Shown in pieces: positions 7,116 through 14,790 of a DNA stretch of 39,121 bases. The stretch spans positions 1-39,121 of IMG/VR virus record IMGVR_UViG_3300047457_001057, one strand, 5' to 3'. The position numbers were made by a program, and so were the translations under genes. Every line of letters begins with the position of its first letter. Positions within the stretch are counted from its first letter, which is position 1. The notes below the pieces were generated by a model. It saw nothing but the letters and a program-made list of their open reading frames with translations, was not told where the DNA came from and ran no database searches. The stretch is from a virus.

Positions 7116-10100
7116 TTATTTTCCGCAAATTAATAAATACTTTTCAATTGCGTCTCTGCTTATTGGAGATTCCGCAAGTAGATCTTCTTCTTGATTTCTC
7201 ATTTGTTGGTATGCTTCCCAATCATTATAATAGTCAGAGTTATCTTTTTCTGATGATGGAACATAACCTTCATCTTCTCCATATGCTTGATTTGGAGTAG
7301 TGTATTGTGTTAAGTCTACAGCACCTTGTAGAGAAGACATGCTAAAGGCTTTTCCTGCTGGTTTATTTTGAGCCGAGTACACAACTAGTTTAGTTGTTGG
7401 CCTAGATACAGCAGTATACATCATTCTGTTTTGCTGCAGCCTTCCACCAGGGAAACTCATAATATCGTCTTCTAGAACATAAACGTTTTTGTAAGTCGAT
7501 CCTTGAACCTTATGAGAGGTCATGGCATAGTTATATCCTAAGTCTACTATACTTTCTTTTAGATCCCAATAAGGTTGCCAAGTAATTTGTCTGCTTTTTG
7601 CTTTAACTGCTAAAGTTTTTAATGCACTCTTAAATGCAGCTTTATTTTCTGGAGAAATAGTAGTCATGGTAGTTGTTGTTTTTACCATGTTTCCTCCTGC
7701 ATCCATAGTTTCATATTCGACATTAAGACTAAACACTTCAAAACCGAGTATAGGATGAGTACCTAACGAATCTACTTTTTTAACCTTACCTTTAAAACCA
7801 TTAGCATATACTACCTCTTTGCCCTTCATAAATGGAGAATTAACTCTAATAATATCTCCTTTTACAAATGGCTCAGTAGGATTATTAAATAACTCCTCCC
7901 GCACTAGCTTAGCAAAGTTGTCTACAGTTTCATTTCGAGCTCCAATAATTACAACATTTTTAAGATTGTCAGGATCGTTTTTAAAGTCTGCTACAAATCC
8001 ATCGATTATATCTCTACGATTGTCTGTAAAAACTACTCCTGAATTAGTATTCTCATCAAAAGCTGTAGTACGACGAGTAAGTGGGTTTTGTTTTCCTTGT
8101 TCTCCTTTTTGAATTGATTCAATGTTTTCAGCAAATACATCAGTGACAGGAAGTATCGGACTTTCTTCTCCTTGTCGCATCCGCTCGCTAAGTTCTGCAA
8201 AATTTTCTGTGTTCTCTAGTAAAGCAAACACTGGACTATCTGCACTTTTTCCTGTTACTTCATTTATTGGCGGGATTTGTGCATTATCTCCCATAAAGAT
8301 TACTTTAGCATCTTTACGTTTTTTACGCATTAAGATTTTATATAAATCATCTCCTACCATTGATACTTCATCTACTATAATAAGTTTAGCATTCTCTATA
8401 GGATCTGATTTACCTGATGCATCAAAAGCACGTTGTTCTTCTGGATTCCGTTCTCTAAAGAACAATTCACCTGTTTTAGAATTATGGTCAGGTTGTAGTC
8501 CTAATGAACTCGCAAGAGTTCTTGTTTTAATTGCTTTAGGCAAATTACTTGCAAGTATTCCTCTAGCTTCATCAGAAACAGTAGTTCCAAGGATTGCATT
8601 TTGGGAAACGCCGCTCTTGTCCATTACCATCTTAACAATAGTAGTCTTTCCTGTACCGCCACGACCTTTAAGTAAGAATTGCTCTTGATCAGTTGCCAAG
8701 AAATTAGCCATTTTATCCAAAGCTATTGTCTGACCTTCGTTAGCAAATACTCCAGGGAAGATCTCGTACTTAGGAATAAATTCAGATTGTACAGTAGGTT
8801 CAGTAGGTTGAGTAGTAATTAACTTATCAAAGTTTTCATTAAATACTATATTAGAAGGTATAGGTCCTGCATTAGAGAACATATTTGCCATCTCTTGGCC
8901 TGTGTATCCATTGAGATTAGTTCCAGAATAATCAGATACTAAAAATTCTTTAGTTGGGTTTTGTTTAGCATACTCATATAATTTTTCAATTCCTTCTGTA
9001 ATTTCTTGAGCAGTTTTACTTCTTTTTTTCCCAGGACCCGTCACAGTAGTTATACCCCATGCTTGCCCTGAATCAGAAAGTTTGTTATCCATTTTTTCAC
9101 CCTGCTTAACTCCTGCAATATTATATGCAACTAGTGCTGCTCCTCCTGTACCTTTAGAAGGATTTCCATTAATACCAAGTGGGTTAGAACCAAATACAAA
9201 TATTTGATTAGGTTGTAAACTTGTTACTTTTCCTGAATATGTTTTTCTTCTAGTAGGTTGAGTAGATGGTTGAGTAGTAGAAATATTTTGATAAGCTTTA
9301 GCAAGAGCTTCTATAAATTTATTCTCTCCTGTAGATTCCCAGAATTTATCTCCTATTACATTATGTGTAGATTGTTCAATATAAGCTAAACCACCTCTTT
9401 CATTTATTCCTTGAACTAACTCAGGATGTTGTTTAAGTTTTTCTGTAAGAATATCTGTCATTATAGAGAAAGTATCTCCAATCTTACCACCTCTAACCTT
9501 ACCACCTTTTAAATCATAACCTGCTTGATTAAACTCTCCAGATTTCCAAGTTTGATAAGCATGTTCAGAATTTACATATTCTTTTCCTTTATAAGTTAAT
9601 CCTACTGTATTACCTACATTGGTAAGTTTTTTAGCAAACTCAGAACCTTTACTTGAAATATTTTCAGGTTTAACACTAGTAGATGGTTGAGCAGTAGGTT
9701 TAGTAGAAATTGTTGGTGTTTTAGTAACTCCTGTAGTAGCAGTAGCTGGCTTAGATTTTAAATCTTCATATTTCTTTTGACCATTAGCTTTATTCATTGG
9801 TTTAAACACAGAGAAATCTCCTTGGGCAAACTCTGCTTTGGTTACTTTTCCACTAGAGTCTACTTCAAACTTATATTTAGTTCCAAATTCAATAAATTCT
9901 TCTGTCTCAATAAGAGTTTTCTTCAGCTCTTCTTGATTAGCTTGAATCAAATCCATAGAGTCTTTGATAGCATAAGCAAGTGCTGATCCTGGCTGAACAT
10001 CAAGGCCTAGAGCATTTAGGATTTCTAAAATGGCAGATTTGATTTTCTCCCACATAGAAACTCCTGTTTCGTCTTTAATATTGTTTAGCCTTTCTTGGAA

Positions 10101-13100
10101 ACCAGGATCTGTCATGGCCATAGTAACAAACTCCGTAAGTTTGATAGCTCCATAGTATTTACTAAGATCTCCTGCTTCTAAGAAACTTTGTAATTTTTTA
10201 TACTCATTACTTGCTTCAGTACTGTTAGCACCAAAATTAGCTTGAGCATTTTTCCAATTGTTATATAATTCCGTAAACTGATTTAATCTTTCTGATCCTT
10301 CTTGTGCTACTAAAGTTTCTATATATTTATTTTGTAACTCTTGAAGATTTCTAATACTTTTAAACTGCTTTACTGGTAAAGTAGAATCAAAAGGATCCTT
10401 CATATATTCCTGAATACTTTTAGAAGTATGAGCATGAATTAATTCATGGGTAACTACAGTGGCTAAGTTATCTACAGACTGATTAGTAGGATGAGCTAAG
10501 TTTATTGTAAGAGTATTATTAGTTGTATTAAAGCTTCCTCTTCCAGATATATTATTATCATAGACAACTTTAAAATCAGCAGGCAATTGCAGTGATCTTA
10601 AGGTCTCAACTAAGTGACTATTTAGACTAGATATCTCAGTAGAATCTGCAAGATTGTTTAATAGATCATCGATAGCTTCTTTGGTGCCAGATAACTTTTC
10701 TGAAATATTAAGACTCTTGGTTCCTGTTAGAGGCGCAGGGTTATTTACTACTCCATTAGTAAATGCCTGAGTAGGCTTAGTCGGAATGTTAGGAATAGTA
10801 TAGCCAGGGGCAGAAATCTGCGGTGCTGGACTAGGAGCTACTCTATTTACTCTTTCTGTAGGAGTTGGATTTTTGCTATCAGAATTATACTGTACAAATC
10901 CATAACTACCCGCAAGAGTAGGAATTCTACGGTAAACTCTATCAAGGCTATCAAACTCAAACAATGCGTACTTGCCAGGCAGTTTAGAATCGTAGATAGA
11001 TAAGAACTTAGTCTGTTCCATTGTAGGTTCTCCTGTTATCGGATCTGTTGCTTCTACAAAATTGGATTCTAATAACTCTTGTTTAAGTACAAATGGATTA
11101 TCAGGGATTTTTGTATTGTTTCCTTCTAACATTCCTAGTGTTACAGTTTTAGCTCGTTCAGGATTATTTTGGAAAAACTGTCTAGTAAATGCAGAAGGCT
11201 GTGAGTATACTACTCCATATTCAGAAACGTTTCCAAAGAAAGTATCTACAAAATCAAAAGGAACTCCTGATAGGTATTCTCCAAATCCTAGAGTTTTAAG
11301 GTAAGAAATAGGAATGTATTTTAAATACTGTTTAGCGCCTTGGTTACCGCCTTCTAAGAAAGCTGCTGTTACAAGTTCTTGAGCCAGCATTCTGGAAGTA
11401 TACTCTACACGTTTACCGTCAACAGTAAATGTCCCTACTTTAAAGTTTTTATCTAACAAGTAAATAAACCCATCATAAATATTACGTTCATCTAGGTTTT
11501 CTCCTGTTGCTGCTTCAAAGTTTATTCTAGAGATTTGTCCGTTATTATTAAGATCAAAGTCTAATTTATTTAAGAATCCATTTCTTTGGAACCAAGCTTG
11601 ACCTTGAACTAAACTTAACTTATGAGCTAAGCTCATATTATCTTTACTATCTATAAAAAGTCTTCTTCTTTCTAGATCAGGATTTTCTGTAAATAGATTA
11701 GTATCTGTATTAGCAAATAAGAAAGATCTAATATCTTTAAATACTTCTTGTTTAAACTCTGCATCTGCTCGCATTGTTTTTATCTGTCTTGGCAAATGCG
11801 CTGATAATTCTTCTACAAGAGTAGTAAATCCTGTTTTCTTGTACGGGAAGTATTTTTCAAATACATTATTGGCAAACATAGTACCGTAGACAGCAGCAAA
11901 TCCATTGATTGTTTTAGGAGATATTGCTAATCCTGCAGGAGTATTTTGAGTAAGGCCTAGTAGATTACCTGCGTTAAAAATAGGGCCCTTATTTATGCCT
12001 CTAATTTGTTTTACTTTTGCCTCTGTTTCTATAAGAGATTTAGGAACTCCTTTAGATTCAGAGTTAATAGTAGATTGTAACTGGTTTATTTCTTGGCCAC
12101 GAGAAGTTAGCTCAAGAAACTTTTCTAAAGTAGCTAATTGTTCAAGGTTATAATCAGGAGTTATTTTATCAGTAGGAACTTTTAAGCTAATCTGTGTAGA
12201 TTTTACATTGTTTAAAAGTTGCTCAGCAGATTTAGACTTAAGAGTAAGTAAACTAGCTCCATCAAGTTTATCATACTTTCCTTCAGGATCATATTTTTTT
12301 ACAAGATCCATAAAGATTTTTGTCTCTATATCTGCTTGAAAAACACTAAGAGAAGATCTTGCTTCTTTAATAGTATCTACAAATTCCCAAATAATCTCTT
12401 GAGTTAGTAATCCAGATATCTCATCTTCTTCAAAGCCTAGTATAGTCATAGCTCTAATAGCATCAAAGGTTTGATCATTGATGTTAAGCTTATCTAGGAT
12501 TTGTTCTTTTTCGTTATCTACAGCAGAAGACTGCAGTGATCTAATTACGAGAGATTTTAATTTTAGAGAAGCTTTTTCTTCAGAGCTAAGTTCTCGACCT
12601 TGCATTTTAGCTTGATCAATAATTGCTTGAGATCTTAGAGTATATTTGTTTGACAAATCTCCTCTAGAAACTGAAGTACCAAATGTAGCAATTGGTAAGT
12701 TAGCGTCTAAAATTTCAGCAGCAGTAGGTGTTTTGGGCTCGGTAAATGTACCAAATAGTTCTTCCTGCATTTCAGGAGTAAGATTTATCATAACTAAATC
12801 TTTTCCTTGAGCACTAGCATTAAAAGTAGAATCCAGCGAGAAATATCCTACTCCATTTTTACCTGCAGTTGCATTAATAAACTTAGTACGTTGATACGTC
12901 TCAGAAAGAATAGATAAAATAGGTTCTACTAAACCTTTTTCAGACCTAGCTTTGTCGATTTCAATTGATAATTCTTTAAATTCTCCAGAAGAGTCAAGTG
13001 CTAAAATAGCTGCAATAACTTCTGGGTTTTTACTTAGCATCACTTTTAAATGTATGTCTAAGATTTCATTTTGACGAGCTGCTTTGTAAGATCTGTTAAG

Positions 13101-14297
13101 CACAGAAATAGTATTAACAGCTTCGTCTATTTTATTTTTAAACTCATCAAGAATTGGGTACCCTTTTCCTTTTTCAGTCGTCATAGATTCTTCTATGAGG
13201 GCGCTTACTTTTTGAGCAAGCTCACTAGGAATAGGTTCATTCTTTTCGTTATACTCTTGTTTTTCTTTGATATACTTATCGATAAGCTTACGATCTTCTT
13301 TAGAAAGTTTGTACTCTTCTTTAAGATCTTCTAATTGTTGCTTAGCAATAGTTAAAAGCTTTTCTATTTTGCCTGCATCTTTTACAAAGTTTGTGTAGAG
13401 TTTACCGTCTTTATAGAAATGGTTGTACATGTACGTGTACAATTTATCAACGTCAAAGTCAGATCCCATTTGCTTGGTAAAATCTCTTGGCGCTAAAACT
13501 AGATCTCCTGATGTTTCTGGCAAGAATCCTACTATTTCTACAGCAGCCATTGAGTTTTGCTTCTGAGTAGGAATACGGAAACCAAAAAGCTGTAAAAGTT
13601 TTTCTGGAATCTTTTCCATGTTTAGCATCATTCTACCATCGGGGCCCTTAGTTGTAAACTCAGAAAGCTCAAGAATTTCTCCTGATTCATTTCTAAATTT
13701 AAAAGGAATCATGATCTGAGCAGGTAACATTTTTTTGTTTACAGGATCCCATCTAAGAGGCTGTAAACCTTTTGTTGCATCAAATTTGTCAGTGAATACT
13801 ATATTAGAATTTTTGATAACTCCTGCAGCATCATCTCCTTCTTTAATTCTAAAACCTTCTTCTGAACCAAGTACATAAGAGTTACCAGGAAGTTTTTGCT
13901 TAACTACTTTGTTACTAACTAATGAAGTTAGCAAACTTTCAAACTTACTAGCATAAGGGGATGCCCAAAGAGGAATTTTAAAATCAGTAGCATCTTCATC
14001 GATAGTGCCATCTTCTTTGCGAACTACATTAAGTTCTAATGCTGAAAGCATGTTAATTGGATAACCAGCACGGTTTTTTATTTCATCCGCTAAAATACTT
14101 GCTAGCTTAGTAGCAGGTATAGAAGTGCGGGTTACTTCTTCTGTTTTTTTACTAAGAACTTTAGAAGAATCTGTTTTAAATCCTTTTAGATCTACTTTAT
14201 TATCTGAGATTAGATTATCTAGTAGACCATTATTTAAAAGTTCTTTGAACTGGTTTTCAGAAATCCAGTTACCATTAACAAAATACTGACAAGCCAT
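7116..14297 (-). CDS. Polyvalent virion RNA polymerase (beta-prime-like) fused to protease-like, NADAR, macro-like and Dda-like helicase domains
   Basis: A 2393-residue modular protein. Residues 1 to about 1100 hold an RNA polymerase core: RIPTQKQNSM followed by GSDFDVDKLY, with catalytic Asp280, 282 and 284 matching the DxDxD of crAss-like and YonO-type polymerases. After a Pro-rich linker comes a metallopeptidase-like region with HELIH at 1284-1288 and Glu1389 as possible third ligand. About 1552-1668 is a NADAR domain (SEHAYQ with His1579; GDKFWES with Trp1653). About 1690-1828 is an FGSN-type macro-like domain (FVFGSN at 1700-1705). About 1840-2350 is an SF1B helicase close to T4 Dda: Walker A GRGGTGKTT (1878-1886), Walker B VDEVSM (Asp1976), GDNAQIPP, a small beta insert, TSHKVQGST (His2262) and MYTAVSRP. 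Pro/Thr linkers separate the modules. Such polyvalent proteins are thought to be injected with phage DNA. The beta-like half is probably in the 2937-residue protein upstream. Confidence 0.9.
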   Translation of the reverse strand: MACQYFVNGNWISENQFKELLNNGLLDNLISDNKVDLKGFKTDSSKVLSKKTEEVTRTSIPATKLASILADEIKNRAGYPINMLSALELNVVRKEDGTIDEDATDFKIPLWASPYASKFESLLTSLVSNKVVKQKLPGNSYVLGSEEGFRIKEGDDAAGVIKNSNIVFTDKFDATKGLQPLRWDPVNKKMLPAQIMIPFKFRNESGEILELSEFTTKGPDGRMMLNMEKIPEKLLQLFGFRIPTQKQNSMAAVEIVGFLPETSGDLVLAPRDFTKQMGSDFDVDKLYTYMYNHFYKDGKLYTNFVKDAGKIEKLLTIAKQQLEDLKEEYKLSKEDRKLIDKYIKEKQEYNEKNEPIPSELAQKVSALIEESMTTEKGKGYPILDEFKNKIDEAVNTISVLNRSYKAARQNEILDIHLKVMLSKNPEVIAAILALDSSGEFKELSIEIDKARSEKGLVEPILSILSETYQRTKFINATAGKNGVGYFSLDSTFNASAQGKDLVMINLTPEMQEELFGTFTEPKTPTAAEILDANLPIATFGTSVSRGDLSNKYTLRSQAIIDQAKMQGRELSSEEKASLKLKSLVIRSLQSSAVDNEKEQILDKLNINDQTFDAIRAMTILGFEEDEISGLLTQEIIWEFVDTIKEARSSLSVFQADIETKIFMDLVKKYDPEGKYDKLDGASLLTLKSKSAEQLLNNVKSTQISLKVPTDKITPDYNLEQLATLEKFLELTSRGQEINQLQSTINSESKGVPKSLIETEAKVKQIRGINKGPIFNAGNLLGLTQNTPAGLAISPKTINGFAAVYGTMFANNVFEKYFPYKKTGFTTLVEELSAHLPRQIKTMRADAEFKQEVFKDIRSFLFANTDTNLFTENPDLERRRLFIDSKDNMSLAHKLSLVQGQAWFQRNGFLNKLDFDLNNNGQISRINFEAATGENLDERNIYDGFIYLLDKNFKVGTFTVDGKRVEYTSRMLAQELVTAAFLEGGNQGAKQYLKYIPISYLKTLGFGEYLSGVPFDFVDTFFGNVSEYGVVYSQPSAFTRQFFQNNPERAKTVTLGMLEGNNTKIPDNPFVLKQELLESNFVEATDPITGEPTMEQTKFLSIYDSKLPGKYALFEFDSLDRVYRRIPTLAGSYGFVQYNSDSKNPTPTERVNRVAPSPAPQISAPGYTIPNIPTKPTQAFTNGVVNNPAPLTGTKSLNISEKLSGTKEAIDDLLNNLADSTEISSLNSHLVETLRSLQLPADFKVVYDNNISGRGSFNTTNNTLTINLAHPTNQSVDNLATVVTHELIHAHTSKSIQEYMKDPFDSTLPVKQFKSIRNLQELQNKYIETLVAQEGSERLNQFTELYNNWKNAQANFGANSTEASNEYKKLQSFLEAGDLSKYYGAIKLTEFVTMAMTDPGFQERLNNIKDETGVSMWEKIKSAILEILNALGLDVQPGSALAYAIKDSMDLIQANQEELKKTLIETEEFIEFGTKYKFEVDSSGKVTKAEFAQGDFSVFKPMNKANGQKKYEDLKSKPATATTGVTKTPTISTKPTAQPSTSVKPENISSKGSEFAKKLTNVGNTVGLTYKGKEYVNSEHAYQTWKSGEFNQAGYDLKGGKVRGGKIGDTFSIMTDILTEKLKQHPELVQGINERGGLAYIEQSTHNVIGDKFWESTGENKFIEALAKAYQNISTTQPSTQPTRRKTYSGKVTSLQPNQIFVFGSNPLGINGNPSKGTGGAALVAYNIAGVKQGEKMDNKLSDSGQAWGITTVTGPGKKRSKTAQEITEGIEKLYEYAKQNPTKEFLVSDYSGTNLNGYTGQEMANMFSNAGPIPSNIVFNENFDKLITTQPTEPTVQSEFIPKYEIFPGVFANEGQTIALDKMANFLATDQEQFLLKGRGGTGKTTIVKMVMDKSGVSQNAILGTTVSDEARGILASNLPKAIKTRTLASSLGLQPDHNSKTGELFFRERNPEEQRAFDASGKSDPIENAKLIIVDEVSMVGDDLYKILMRKKRKDAKVIFMGDNAQIPPINEVTGKSADSPVFALLENTENFAELSERMRQGEESPILPVTDVFAENIESIQKGEQGKQNPLTRRTTAFDENTNSGVVFTDNRRDIIDGFVADFKNDPDNLKNVVIIGARNETVDNFAKLVREELFNNPTEPFVKGDIIRVNSPFMKGKEVVYANGFKGKVKKVDSLGTHPILGFEVFSLNVEYETMDAGGNMVKTTTTMTTISPENKAAFKSALKTLAVKAKSRQITWQPYWDLKESIVDLGYNYAMTSHKVQGSTYKNVYVLEDDIMSFPGGRLQQNRMMYTAVSRPTTKLVVYSAQNKPAGKAFSMSSLQGAVDLTQYTTPNQAYGEDEGYVPSSEKDNSDYYNDWEAYQQMRNQEEDLLAESPISRDAIEKYLLICGK
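8791..8817. repeat. Linker repeat copy 1 (macro-like/helicase junction)
   Basis: A short imperfect repeat of the unit GTAGGTTGAGTAGT (+ strand), which encodes Thr-Gln-Pro-Thr type linkers on the - strand. This copy lies between the macro-like and helicase modules of the 2393-residue protein. Related copies are at 9251-9280 and 9678-9710. Confidence 0.6.
9251..9280. repeat. Linker repeat copy 2 (NADAR/macro-like junction)
   Basis: Two tandem versions of the unit (GTAGGTTGAGTAGA then TGGTTGAGTAGTAG) between the NADAR and macro-like modules. It shares about 13-14 bases with copy 1. On the coding strand it reads as alternating Gln-Pro-Ser/Thr codons. Confidence 0.6.
9678..9710. repeat. Linker repeat copy 3 (protease-like/NADAR junction)
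   Basis: AGTAGATGGTTGAGCAGTAG with one mismatch to copy 2, followed by GTTTAGTAGAAAT, also similar to the flank of copy 2. It lies just before the NADAR module. All three copies sit exactly at domain boundaries. Confidence 0.55.
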
Positions 14298-14304
14298 TTG
14301 TTAT

Positions 14305-14790
14305 TTATTTACCTAGTTCTTGATCGAACAATAGCATATTATCTGTAAGAGCTATTCTAGCTAGCAAATCTCCATACTCACCTACTGCTCCTACTTGGTG
14401 AGTAGTAAAATCTTGAAGTAATAATCTTACTTTTAAGGATAACTCTGTTTTTTGTGCCGACTCTTCGTAAGCCATCAAAAGATCTTTTTCCATTTTGTAA
14501 GCCATCATTAAAGCTCCCTTAATATCAGCGCAATCACATTGACCAGCTTGTAATGCAGGAACTTCTAATTCTGCTCCAAGATCATTAGCAAATGTTTCAA
14601 GTTTAAGATAATGTTCTCTTTCACTATTAGACTCTGATACAAAAAACTTCTCTGCGCCAAAGTAACCTAAAGACTTCATTCTGTTAGAAAGTTTTAGATA
14701 AGTTTGGGAAGCAGTAAGTTCAAAAGTCCCAAACTTATTTAGTTCTTTTAATTCTGCTTCAGTTAGTATGACATCTTTAAACTGTTCCAT
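14305..14790 (-). CDS. Ferritin-like non-heme iron protein
   Basis: A 161-residue four-helix protein matching bacterial non-heme ferritin along its length. Compared with E. coli FtnA from memory, helix A carries Glu24 (TFELTASQTY), helix B has the GYFGAEKFF pattern and the ExxH ligand pair Glu57/His60, helix C carries Glu101 (KMEKDLL), and helix D keeps Gln132 (FTTHQV), but the following Glu is Ala135 and the Glu before Gln is His131. Most ferroxidase ligands are present, so iron oxidation and storage is plausible; the helix D changes may weaken one site. Dps or rubrerythrin-like proteins are alternatives. It starts at a TAATG junction with the 2937-residue gene and ends 7 bases before the RNA polymerase gene, so it is co-translated with virion proteins. 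Confidence 0.82.
   Translation of the reverse strand: MEQFKDVILTEAELKELNKFGTFELTASQTYLKLSNRMKSLGYFGAEKFFVSESNSEREHYLKLETFANDLGAELEVPALQAGQCDCADIKGALMMAYKMEKDLLMAYEESAQKTELSLKVRLLLQDFTTHQVGAVGEYGDLLARIALTDNMLLFDQELGK

Noticed and set aside
8122-8688. A 188-codon + strand open frame opposite the helicase module
   Set aside because: It lies antisense within strongly supported helicase motifs, and its Ser/Leu-rich composition is that expected of a shadow frame.
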